In this document: piece by piece, positions 48,746-59,116 of the stretch
Layout: each line of letters opens with the position of its first letter
Position numbering within the stretch: position 1 is the stretch's first letter
Assembly (NCBI GenBank): GCA_963780675.1
Contig: CAWACR010000003.1
Coordinates: 248,001-312,000, forward strand
Length of the DNA: 64,000 nucleotides
Origin: JAHECE01 sp963780675
Lineage (GTDB): Bacteria > Actinomycetota > Actinomycetes > Actinomycetales > JAHECE01
Reading direction: 5' to 3'
The notes under the pieces: generated by a model
Seen by the model: only the letters and a program-made list of their open reading frames with translations
Told to the model about the DNA's origin: nothing
The model's database searches: none
Made by a program: the position numbers and the translations under genes

Positions 48746-49654
48746 TCATCGACCTCCTGGCCGGAGCCGTCCGCGGCGGCACGTCGATCCTGTTCGCCGG
48801 GCTCGGCGAGACCGTCTCCGAGCGCGCCGGCGTCATCAACCTCGGCACCGAGGGGTCGATGCTGCTCGGCGCGCTCGGTGGGTACGCCGTCACCGCCCAG
48901 ACCGGCAACCCGTGGCTCGGCGTCCTCGGCGGCGCGCTCGCCGGGGCGCTCCTCTCGCTCGTGCACGCCGTCCTCGTGGTCAGCCGCCGAGCCAACCAGT
49001 TCGCCAGCGGCCTGACCCTCTACTTCTTCGCGCTCGGGATCACGGCGCTCTTCGGCGTCACCTACGTCTCCCGGCAGATCAACGCCTTCACCCCGGTGAA
49101 GATCCCCGTGCTCGGCGACATCCCGGTGCTCGGCCCCGCGCTCTTCGACCACGACCCGCTCGTCTACCTGGGCTTCGTCGCCGCACCGGTCATCTGGTGG
49201 GTGCTCTTCCGCACCCGGGTGGGGCTCCTCGTGCGCACCGCGGGCGAGCGCTCGGACGCCCTCGGCGTCCACGGCTACAGCGTCACCGCCATCCGCTACG
49301 CCGCGACCGTCGACGGGTGGGGCCCTGGCCGGCATCGGCGGCGCGCACATCTCGATCGCCTACGCCAACAGCTGGTTCGAGGGGATGATCGCCGGCCGCG
49401 GGTTCATCGCCGTCGCCCTGGTGATCTTCGCGATGTGGAACCCGCTCACGATCATGGGCGGCGCCTACCTCTTCGGCGCGGCCCTCTCCCTGGCCTCGGT
49501 CCTGCAGGCCAGCGGGATCGCCGTCAACCAGTTCGCCCTCAACGCGGTGCCGTTCGTCCTCACGCTCGTCGTCCTGGCCGTCCTCGGCCGTCGCACGCTC
49601 CAGGCGGCTCCCGACGAGCTGCTCAAGGTGCTCGACAACAGCCGAACGGCCTGA
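48742..49654 (+). CDS. ABC permease 2 (BMP/nucleoside type), frameshifted
   Basis: Second permease of the same family: TSILFAGLGETVSERAGVINLGTEG, QFASGLTLYFFALGITALFG, then IAGRGFIAVALVIFAMWNP and the C-terminus LGRRTLQAAPDELLKVL. One extra T near 49319 (GGG-T-GGG) separates the two readings. Corrected length is about 303 residues. It starts ATGA over the permease 1 stop. Confidence 0.82.
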
Positions 49655-49787
49655 CGCCCCAGCGGTCCGGCCCGCGGCCGGCGGCGCGCCCGCGACCCCG
49701 GCTCCACCCCATCAAGCCCCCGCCCCGAGTTGCACCTCCAGCCCCCGCCCTGCGCCGGTCGGGTTCGCCCCCGAAAGGACCACCCCC

Positions 49788-50940
49788 ATGCGCATCCTCC
49801 GCAGATCTCCGCCTCGCGCTCGCCGCGGTGGCGGTCACCCTCCTCGCCGCCTGTAGCCCGGCGGCCTCGTCCGATGCCGGCGGCTCCGACGTCCGCGGCC
49901 GACGCCCCCGGCGCCGGCGCCACGACCGTCGGCGTCATCACCGTCGGCCCCAAGGACGACTTCGGCTACAACCAGGCCGTCTTCCAGGGCGTCGAGGCCC
50001 TGCCGCGAGGACTTCCCCGACGTCGAGGTGCTCGACGCCTACAACATCCCCGAGGACGACACGGCCGCCACGACGATGGAGAGCATGGTCGCCGCAGGGT
50101 GCGACGGTCATCTTCGCCACCTCCTACGGCCACCTCGACGCCGCCAAGCAGGTGGCCGCCGCCCACCCGGACGTCGTCGTCGTCCACCAGGGCGGCCTGC
50201 TGGACGAGGCGCCCGCCAACATGGGCACCTACTTCGGCACCGTGTACGAGCCGGTGTACCTCGCCGGGCATCGCGGCCGGCGCCGCGACCGAGACCGGCA
50301 AGCTCGGCTACGTCTACGCGATCCCGATCCCGCAGACGCTCGCCAACATCAACGCCTTCACGCTCGGCGCCCAGACGGTGCAGCCCGACGTCGAGGTGAT
50401 CACGGTCTCCACCACGAGCTGGTGCGACCCGGCCACGCAGGCCAACCGCGTCCAGTCGCTGCTGTCCAGCGGCGTCGACGTGGTCACCCAGCACCAGGAC
50501 TGCACCAAGACCGATCATCGAGGCCACCGAGGCGGCCGGCGCCTACACGGTCGGCTACCACGCCGACGCCTCCTCGCTCGCCCCGAAGGGCTGGCTGACC
50601 GGCTCGGAGTGGAACTGGGGCCCGCTGTACACCGAGATCGTGCAGACCGCGATCGACGGCGAGTTCACCGGCAGCGAGTTCAACGCGCAACTACCGGGCG
50701 AACATGACCGGGCGAGAACCCGTTCGTCTCCTCCGCCGTTCGGCCCGAGCGTGACCGAGGAGACCAAGGCCCTCATCGCCGAGGCGCAGGCCGAGCTCGA
50801 GGCGGGCGGCAGCCCCTTCGCCGGGCCGGTGCTCGCCCAGGACGGCACGGTCATCGTCGCCGGAGGGCGAGACGCCGACGATCGAGGAGATCGAGCAGAT
50901 GGACTACTTCGTCCAGGGCGTCATCGGAACGATCTCCTGA
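49788..50940 (+). CDS. BMP-family substrate-binding lipoprotein, frameshifted
   Basis: Solute receptor of the importer. The signal peptide LRLALAAVAVTLLAACSPAAS has lipobox LAAC. Ligand-fold segments: VGVITVGPKDDFGYNQAVFQGVEAL, ATVIFATSYGHLDAAKQVAAAHPDV, MGTYFGTVYEPVYLAGIAAG, GYVYAIPIPQTLANINAFTLGAQ, GVDVVTQHQDCTK and GYHADASSLAPKGWLTG. About ten single-base insertions occur, among them GTC-C-GCG (49905), CTG-C-CGC (50004), GCA-G-GGT (50098), GCC-G-GGC (50270) and ACC-G-ATC (50514). Corrected length is about 380 residues. The Trp/His/Asp-rich pocket differs from plain nucleoside binders, consistent with a small polar ureide; that is inference. Confidence 0.8.
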
Positions 50941-51051
50941 TCGCGCGCTGATGCCGAGCCTCGAGCGGCGCTCGGCCGGCCCGCTGCCCCGGGCCGGCCG
51001 AGCGCACCCCACCGGACCACACCCACCCCCACCTGCCCACGAGGGGACGCG

Positions 51052-51675
51052 ATGAGCCCGCACGTCGCCGCCACCACGCCCTACCCCTGGCCCTACGACG
51101 GCGACCTCGGCCGGACGGCGCCACTGCGGTGCTCGTCCTCGTGGCCCCGGCGGGGCGGGCCGCCCGCGGCCGACGCCGCCGCCTCGGTCGGCGTCCTCGC
51201 CGAGCGCCGTGCGCCGCGCCGGCGGCCGGTCGTCACGGCGACCACGTCCTCCCGGGCCGCCTCGGACCACCTGCCGACGGGACCGCCGCCGACGGCGCCT
51301 CGACCTGCTCGACGGCGCGGACGCCGGACCACGAGGTGCTCGCGGCGGGGCCTCGACGCCTTCTACGGCAGCGACCTCGACCTGATCCTGCGCACCCGCG
51401 GGATCGCCCGCCTCCTCCTGGCCGGGCATCGGCCTCGAGACGTCCGTGCACTCCACCATGCGCGACGCGAACGACCGCGGCTACGAGTGCCTCCTCGTCG
51501 TCGACGCCTGCGTGCCCGTCGACCCGGAGCTGGTCGCGGCAGCGGTGTCCATGATCGAGATGTCCGGCGGGATCTTCGGCGCCGTCGGCCGCACGGCCGA
51601 CGTGGTCGCCGCCCTCGACGCGCGCCGCCCTACCTCCTCGACACCACCGCCAGATCCGAAGGAGACCTGCGATGA
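51052..51675 (+). CDS. Isochorismatase-fold paralogue lacking catalytic residues, frameshifted
   Basis: Rebuilt by following conserved segments: PYPWPYDGDL, AVLVLVAP, ASVGVLAERR, PVVTATTSSRAASDHLP, LDAFYGSDLDLILRTRGIARLLLAGI, GLETSVHSTMRDANDRGYECLLVVDACVPVD, MIEMSGGIFGAVG, and the tail PPYLLDTTARSEGDLR whose TGA overlaps the biuH ATG. Alignment with the next gene shows loss of all three cysteine-hydrolase residues: Asp of DWQ becomes part of LVAP, Lys of DKPGKG is absent, and the nucleophile Cys of TDVCVHTT is Ser (ETSVHST). Length is about 205 residues. It is likely a non-catalytic partner or regulator; the indels make details provisional. Confidence 0.68.
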   Translation: MSPHVAATTPYPWPYDGDLGRTAPLRCSSSWPRRGGPPAADAAASVGVLAERRAPRRRPVVTATTSSRAASDHLPTGPPPTAPRPARRRGRRTTRCSRRGLDAFYGSDLDLILRTRGIARLLLAGHRPRDVRALHHARRERPRLRVPPRRRRLRARRPGAGRGSGVHDRDVRRDLRRRRPHGRRGRRPRRAPPYLLDTTARSEGDLR

Positions 51676-52444
51676 CCGACCAGCTCACGCACGCGCCGTC
51701 GACGCCGCACCGGGGGCGACCCCGGCACCGAGCCCGAGGTTCGGCGTCGTGGACGCCGACCCCTACGCCTGGCCGTTCGACGGCTCGTTCTCGCCGGCGA
51801 CCACGGCGATCCTCAACATCGACTGGCAGCGCGACTTCTGCGGTCCGGCGGCTACGTCGACGCGATGGGCTACGACCTCTCGCTCACGCGCGCCGGCCTC
51901 GAGCCGACCGCCCGCGTCCTCGCGGCGGCCCGCGCGCTCGGCTTCCACGTGCTCCACACGCGCGAGGGGCACCGGCCCGACCTCTCGGACCTGCCCGGCC
52001 GAACAAGCTCTGGCGCTCGCGCCGGATCAACGCCGGGATCGGCGACAGCGGCCCGTGCGGGCGGATCCTCACCCGCGGCGAGCCCGGCTGGGAGATCGTC
52101 CCCGAGGTCGCGCCGCTGCCCGGCGAGGTGGTCATCGACAAGCCCGGCAAGGGGTCCTTCTACGCCACCGACCTGGACCTCGTGCTGCGGACCAAGGGCA
52201 TCACGCACATCATCCTCACCGGCATCACCACCGACGTGTGCGTGCACACCACCATGCGCGACGCCAACGACCGCGGCTACGAGTGCCTCCTGCTCTCCGA
52301 CTGCACCGGCGCCACCGACTACGGCAACTACCTCGCCGCGCTGAAGATGGTCACGATGCAGGGCGGCGTGTTCGGGGCCGTCGCGCCGTCGTCGGCGCTC
52401 CTCGCCGCGCTGGAGCACCCGCTCGAGACGGCGCCCGACGGCGC

Positions 52445-52448
<4 letters not shown>
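51672..52448 (+). CDS. biuH: Biuret amidohydrolase (isochorismatase-like cysteine hydrolase), frameshifted
   Basis: Cleaves biuret to allophanate and ammonia. Strong resemblance to characterised BiuH: ADPYAWPFDGSFSP, LNIDWQRDFCG (Asp), YVDAMGYDLSLTRAGLEP, VLHTREGHRPDLSDLP, RINAGIGDSGPCGRIL, VVIDKPGKGSFYATDLDL (Lys), ILTGITTDVCVHTTMRDAND (catalytic Cys), CTGATDYGN. Indels occur near the start (51690-51730), a lost G near 51852 and single Gs near 51997 and 52001. Corrected length is about 255 residues. The start overlaps the preceding stop and the stop overlaps the allophanate hydrolase start, so the three enzymes are coupled. Confidence 0.85.
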
Positions 52449-54278
<1,830 letters not shown>

Positions 54279-54314
54279 CACGTCCACGCGGGCCGGGCGC
54301 GTAGCGTCACCACC

Positions 54315-54602
54315 GTGGCGAGCACCCTGCGAGTCCCGATCCGCGTGCGCCCCGGAGCCTCGCGCACCCGCGTGGGCGGTGCGCACGGCGACCGGCTCGT
54401 GGTCGCCGTGTCGGCCCGCGCCGTCGACGGTGCCGCGACCGAGGCCGCGCTCGCGGCCGTCGCCAAGGCCTTCGGCGTCCGACGGCGCGCGGTGAGCCTC
54501 GTGCACGGGCACACCTCGCGTGACAAGGTGGTGGAGATCATCGCCGGCGACGACGCGGGCAAGGCGGTCCTGGCAGCCAGGCTGGGGGAGCTGCTGGGGT
54601 GA
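54315..54602 (+). CDS. DUF167 (YggU) family protein
   Basis: Protein of 95 residues with the family pattern VRPGASRTRVGGAHGDRLVVAVSARAVDGAATEAAL. Unknown function; small single-domain alpha/beta fold. GTG start without a clear ribosome-binding site. It lies 36 bases after the allophanate hydrolase and has no indels. Confidence 0.85.
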   Translation: MASTLRVPIRVRPGASRTRVGGAHGDRLVVAVSARAVDGAATEAALAAVAKAFGVRRRAVSLVHGHTSRDKVVEIIAGDDAGKAVLAARLGELLG

Positions 54603-54666
54603 CGCCCCCTCGGCGGGCGCCTCGCGGCGATCTCGCGAGCGGCCGGACGGAAACGGGGGAGTGCCG

Positions 54667-57327
54667 ATGGAGCCGGTCGCCGGGGAACGCGTCCACTGGC
54701 TCGCCGCGGACGTCCTCGCGTGCCCTCGCGATCTCGCCCACGACGACGGCGACCGGCTCGCCCTCGAGCTCTGGCTCGCCCCCGCCGGAGCGAGTGGCGT
54801 CGAGACCTCGGAGGGCGCCCGCGTGGTCGCCCTCGAGGCCCTGCCCGGCGGAATCGGACCGGACCTCGCGGAGCGCTTCCCCCACCTGCGGGACCACCTC
54901 GCGCTCCGGCCGGTTGGCCTGTCCCGACCGGACGTGGCGGACGCCCTACGCGGGGCGGTGCGCGTCGTCGCCCGCCGCGGCGGCGGGTCCGCGGGCGTCG
55001 TGGTGCGCACGGGGGTGCAGATCGGTGGGGTCCTCGACGACCTCTACGCGGCCGCCGGGTCGCGGCCCCTCGGCGCGACCTGGCGGGACGGGGCGCCCTC
55101 GCTCGCCGTCTGGGCGCCGACGGCGCTCTCGGTGGTGCTCCTCCTCCACGAGGACGGGCCCGGTGCCCCGCCCACGCCCGTCCCTCTGACGCGCGAGGAC
55201 GACGGCGCGTGGACCTGCGTGGGGGAGGTGGCGTGGGCGGGGCTCGCCTACCGCTACGAGGTGACGGTCCATCTCCCCGCCGGGGGCGGCGTCGTCCGCA
55301 ACGTGGTGACCGATCCCTACTCCGTGGCTCTGACGACGGACTCCACCCACTCCGTCCTCGTGGACCTCGCGGACCCGGCCTTCCGGCCCGCGATCTGGTG
55401 CGACACCCCCGTACCCCGCGTGCCGCGTGCCGTCGACCGGACGGTCTACGAGTTGCACGTCCGCGACTTCTCGATCGGTGACGACACCGTCCCGCCCGGG
55501 CACCGCGGGACCTACCTCGCCTTCGCGGGGGAGGGGCGCGGCGTGGCGCACCTGAGGGCGCTCGCCGCCGCGGGCCTCAACACCGTGCACCTGCTGCCAG
55601 TCTTCGACTTCGCCACGGTGCCGGAGGACCGGCGTGCCCGGCGGGAACCCGCGGGGGACCTGGCCGCCTTCCCGCCCAACGCGACGGATCAGCAGGCGGC
55701 CGTGGCGGCCGTCGCTGATCGCGACGGCTTCAACTGGGGCTACGACCCGTGGCACTACCAGGCGCCCGAGGGGTCCTACGCCACCGAGGGGCACCAGGAC
55801 GGCGGGGCGCGGGTCGCGGAGTTCCGCACGATGGTCGGGGCGCTGCACCGCCTGGGCCTCAGCGTGGTGCTCGACCAGGTCTACAACCACACCGCGGCGC
55901 ACGGGCAGAACGCGCGTTCGGTCCTGGACCGGATCGTGCCCGGCTACTACCACCGCCTGGACGACGCGGGCGCCGTCGTGTCCTCGACATGCTGCTCCAA
56001 CGTGGCCACCGAGCGGCTGATGGCGGGCAGGCTCATGGTCGACTCGGTGGTCCACTGGGCCAAGAACTACCGGATCGGCGGGTTCCGGTTCGACCTCATG
56101 GGACACCACACGCGGGACAACCTGCTCGCGGCGCGCGCGGCGCTGGACCGGCTGACCGTGGCGGCCGACGGCATCGACGGGCGTGGCGTCTACCTCTACG
56201 GGGAGGGCTGGAACTTCGGCGAGGTCGCCGACGACCGCCTGTTCGTGCAGGCCAGGCAGGGGAACCTGGGTGGGACGGGCATCGGGACGTTCTCCGACCG
56301 CCTGCGGGACGCCGTGCTGGGCGGGACCGCCGTCGACCACGGCTCCCTGCGCACGCAGGGGTTCGCGACGGGGCTCGCGACCGACCCGAACGGCCACGAC
56401 CCGCGGCCGGTCCACGAGCAGCAGGCCGAGCTCGCGCATCTGGCCGACCTCGTGCGCCTCGGGCTCGCGGGGAACCTGCGCGCGTTCGCCTTCCGCACCG
56501 CCCAGGGGCGGGTGCAGCGGGGCGACGAGATCTCCTACCGGGGCGTGCCGGCGGGCTACTCCGACGCCCCCGACGAGGTGGTTACCTACGTCGACGCGCA
56601 CGACAACCACACCCTGTTCGACCACCTGGCCCTCAGGTTGCCCGGCGGCACCTCGACGCCGGAGCGGGTGCGGGTGGCGATGCTGGCGCTGGCGACGACG
56701 GCCCTCGCGCAGACGCCGATCATGTGGCACGCGGGGACGGACCTGCTGCGCAGCAAGTCCCTCGACGTCGACAGCTACGACTCGGGGGACTGGTTCAACC
56801 CCCTCGACTGGTCGGGCTCGGATTCCGGGTTCGGCCGGGGCCTGCCGCCCGCCCGGCGCAACGCCCACCTGTGGGGGCTCTACGGTCCGCTGCTGGTCCG
56901 CGCGGACCTGCGGCCGGGGCCCGAGCACATCGCGCTCGCACGGGAGTGGGCCCAGGACCTGCTGCGCCTGCGGTTCTCCACGCCGCTGCTGCGGCTCGGG
57001 TCGGCGGACGTGATCCGCTCGAAGGTGACCGTGCCCGGGTCCGGTCCCGGGGCGACCCCCGGCGTCGTCGTCCTTCACGTCGACGACACGGTGGGACCCG
57101 ACGTCGACCCGGCGCTCGACGGCGTGCTCGTGGTCCTCAACGCCCGGCCGCAACCGGTGAGTGAGGCGGTCCCTGCGCTGGTGGGGCGGGACTACGTGCT
57201 CTCACCGGTGCAGCAGTCCGGCGTGGACGCCGTCGTCCGCGAGACGGCCTGGGACGCGGCGACCGGCACGGTGACCGTCCCCGCGCGAACGGCCGCGGTC
57301 CTCGTCGAGCCCCGGCGCGCCCCCTGA
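54667..57327 (+). CDS. Pullulanase-type alpha-1,6-glucosidase (GH13)
   Basis: Debranching enzyme of 886 residues hydrolysing alpha-1,6 bonds in glycogen or dextrins. A CBM48-like region (ATWRDGAPSLAVWAPTALSVVLLL) precedes the GH13 barrel: YELHVRDFSIGDDTVP, NWGYDPWHYQAPEGSYA, region I VVLDQVYNHTAA, region II GGFRFDLMGHH (nucleophile Asp), region III YLYGEGWNFGE (acid/base Glu) and region IV VTYVDAHDNHTLFD. No signal peptide, so it should act on internal glycogen. ATG 54667 follows gggggag. Confidence 0.9.
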   Translation: MEPVAGERVHWLAADVLACPRDLAHDDGDRLALELWLAPAGASGVETSEGARVVALEALPGGIGPDLAERFPHLRDHLALRPVGLSRPDVADALRGAVRVVARRGGGSAGVVVRTGVQIGGVLDDLYAAAGSRPLGATWRDGAPSLAVWAPTALSVVLLLHEDGPGAPPTPVPLTREDDGAWTCVGEVAWAGLAYRYEVTVHLPAGGGVVRNVVTDPYSVALTTDSTHSVLVDLADPAFRPAIWCDTPVPRVPRAVDRTVYELHVRDFSIGDDTVPPGHRGTYLAFAGEGRGVAHLRALAAAGLNTVHLLPVFDFATVPEDRRARREPAGDLAAFPPNATDQQAAVAAVADRDGFNWGYDPWHYQAPEGSYATEGHQDGGARVAEFRTMVGALHRLGLSVVLDQVYNHTAAHGQNARSVLDRIVPGYYHRLDDAGAVVSSTCCSNVATERLMAGRLMVDSVVHWAKNYRIGGFRFDLMGHHTRDNLLAARAALDRLTVAADGIDGRGVYLYGEGWNFGEVADDRLFVQARQGNLGGTGIGTFSDRLRDAVLGGTAVDHGSLRTQGFATGLATDPNGHDPRPVHEQQAELAHLADLVRLGLAGNLRAFAFRTAQGRVQRGDEISYRGVPAGYSDAPDEVVTYVDAHDNHTLFDHLALRLPGGTSTPERVRVAMLALATTALAQTPIMWHAGTDLLRSKSLDVDSYDSGDWFNPLDWSGSDSGFGRGLPPARRNAHLWGLYGPLLVRADLRPGPEHIALAREWAQDLLRLRFSTPLLRLGSADVIRSKVTVPGSGPGATPGVVVLHVDDTVGPDVDPALDGVLVVLNARPQPVSEAVPALVGRDYVLSPVQQSGVDAVVRETAWDAATGTVTVPARTAAVLVEPRRAP

Positions 57328-57346
57328 GGCAGGGGGCGCGCACCGC

Positions 57347-58234
57347 TCAGCGGAAGATGACCGTCCGGTGGCCGTTGAGGAGCACGCGGTGCTCGGCGTG
57401 CCAGCGGACGGCGCGCGCGAGCACGCGCCGCTCGACGTCCTGGCCCATCGCCCGTAGCTCCTCGACGGTGTCCGCGTGGTCCACGCGCTCGACGTCCTGC
57501 TCGATGATCGGGCCCTCGTCGAGGTCCGCCGTCGCGTAGTGCGCCGTCGCCCCGATGAGCTTCACGCCACGCGCGTGCGCCTGGGCGTAGGGGCGGGCGC
57601 CCTTGAAGCTCGGCAGGAAGGAGTGATGGATGTTGATGATCCGCCCGGCGAGGGCCCGGCAGAGGTCTGAGGACAGGATCTGCATGTAGCGCGCCAGGAC
57701 CACGAGCTCGACGTCGAGGGCGTCGACAAGTTCCAGGAGGCGGGCCTCGGCCTGCGGCTTGGTGTCGCGGGTCACGGGCACGTGGTGGAAGCCGATCCCG
57801 TAGAACGCGGCGAGGTCCGCGAGGGCCGTGTGGTTGCTGACGATCCCCACGATGTCGATCGGGAGGCGCTCCGAGCGTTGGCGGAAGGCGAGGTCGTTGA
57901 CGCAGTGCGCCTCGGTGGACCCGAGGATGAGGGTGCGCACGGGACGGCCGACGACGTCGAGCGACCAGGTCATCGCGAACTCGTCCGCCAGCCGCTCCAG
58001 CGCGGCGGTGAGGTCCGCCGTCGTCGCCCGTACCTCGACCTGCACCCGCATGAAGAAGAGACCGCTGTCCGGGTCGCCGAACTGCTGGGACTCGGTGATG
58101 TTGCCGCCGTGGTCCGCGAGGAGCCCCGCCACGGCGCGGACGATCCCCGGGCGGTCGGGGCAGGAGAGGGTGAGCACCCGGTGGGAGGGCTCGAGGGGCG
58201 GGGTCCCGGCGGAGGGAGTCGCGGCGGTCGTCAC
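57347..58234 (-). CDS. purU: Formyltetrahydrofolate deformylase
   Basis: Protein of 295 residues releasing formate from 10-formyl-THF. The N-terminal ACT domain (LTLSCPDRPGIVRAVAGLLADHGGNI) senses one-carbon status in E. coli (methionine/glycine). The catalytic domain has Asn/His in IINIHHSFLPSFKGARPY and Asp in TADLDEGPIIEQD. GTG 58234 gives the normal N-terminus. Convergent with the pullulanase gene. Confidence 0.95.
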   Translation of the reverse strand: MTTAATPSAGTPPLEPSHRVLTLSCPDRPGIVRAVAGLLADHGGNITESQQFGDPDSGLFFMRVQVEVRATTADLTAALERLADEFAMTWSLDVVGRPVRTLILGSTEAHCVNDLAFRQRSERLPIDIVGIVSNHTALADLAAFYGIGFHHVPVTRDTKPQAEARLLELVDALDVELVVLARYMQILSSDLCRALAGRIINIHHSFLPSFKGARPYAQAHARGVKLIGATAHYATADLDEGPIIEQDVERVDHADTVEELRAMGQDVERRVLARAVRWHAEHRVLLNGHRTVIFR

Positions 58235-58285
58235 GGGTGCGAGGTTAGCCCCCGGCTCCCGGGACCCGTTCGCGCGCTGCGCGCG

Positions 58286-58335
58286 GCACCTGCTCGCGCG
58301 CTTGCGCACCGCACCTCTTCGCGCGCTTGCGCACG
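58286..58335. repeat. Imperfect 25-bp tandem duplication
   Basis: Two copies (58286-58310 and 58311-58335) beginning gcacct and ending cgcgcttgcgcac differ at three positions. They fill the divergent gap between purU and the GNAT gene. Confidence 0.75.
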
Positions 58336-58368
58336 CGTGCGACACAGTTCGATGGAATCATGTCGCCC

Positions 58369-58893
58369 ATGGATGAACTGCGGATCGACGTCGTGCCGGT
58401 CGAGCTGGCGGGGGAGCTGCTCACGGTGCGCCGCGCCGCGTTCGTGACCGAGGCGCAGCTGTACGACGACCCCAAGCTGCCTGCGCTCACCCAGACCCTC
58501 GACGAGCTGAAGGCCGACCTGGCGCGCGACGACGTGATCACGCTGGGCGGCTGGATCGGCACGCGCCTGGTCGGCTCCGTCCGGGTGGGCATCGAGGACG
58601 ACAAGGCCAACCTCAGCCGGCTCGCCGTCGTCGCCCGACCTGCAGGGCAAGGGGATCGGAACCACAGCTGCTCCTCGGCGGTGCTCAAGCTACCTGCCCG
58701 AGGACACCACGAGGTCTGGGTCTTCACCGGCCAGGACAGCAAGCAGAACCTCGCCCTCTACGCCAAGGCCGGTTTCGAGCACCAGTACGTTCAGCACGCC
58801 GGCGACCTCACCTACGCCTACCTGCGCAAGATCCTCGGCGAGCTCGAGGTCCCGCAGGACGACGAGGACGCGGAGGCCGAGCCGGTCCGATAG
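58369..58893 (+). CDS. GNAT-family acetyltransferase with locally scrambled frame
   Basis: Begins MDELRIDVVPVELAGELL; the N-terminal part and the C-terminal part (VWVFTGQDSKQNLALYAKAGFEHQY) share one frame. Between 58630 and 58715 the expected acetyl-CoA loop (LAVVPDLQGKGIG) is only readable after removing single bases: GTC-G-CCC, ACA-G-CTG, CTC-G-GCG, AAG-C-TAC, plus one lost base near 58710. The net change is +3, so the frame closes and a naive translation looks intact but carries about 25 wrong residues. The substrate is unknown. Starts at 58360 or 58369. Confidence 0.75.
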   Translation: MDELRIDVVPVELAGELLTVRRAAFVTEAQLYDDPKLPALTQTLDELKADLARDDVITLGGWIGTRLVGSVRVGIEDDKANLSRLAVVARPAGQGDRNHSCSSAVLKLPARGHHEVWVFTGQDSKQNLALYAKAGFEHQYVQHAGDLTYAYLRKILGELEVPQDDEDAEAEPVR

Positions 58894-58971
58894 CGCATTC
58901 GGCCCGGTAGCGCAGGAGGAGCGTGCCGAGAGGGTGGCGGACGACGGCGTCGTCCGCCTTGGTAGACTGGC

Positions 58972-59050
58972 GCCCGTCGCGACTGGCGCCAGAGGTGGGG
59001 AACCACCGGGGAGCGACGCACCACGGACCTCGAGGTCGTCCGCCTGGGCC
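58972..59050 (+). ncRNA. ZTP (pfl) riboswitch upstream of glyA-folD
   Basis: The core is cgcgactggcg (58978-58988), hairpin ggtggggaaccacc (58994-59007), ggggagcgacg (59008-59018) and, after a variable arm, ccgcctgggcc (59040-59050). P1 pairs cgtcgc (58975-58980) with gcgacg (59013-59018). It lies 67 bases before the glyA ATG. A short hairpin (gcgcgtctctgcgcgc, 59065-59080) downstream could be part of the expression platform. Confidence 0.9.
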
Positions 59051-59116
59051 GAGGGTCACCGGATGCGCGTCTCTGCGCGCCCGCCCGAGTGACCCGACAG
59101 ACCCCGCGGAGGAACC

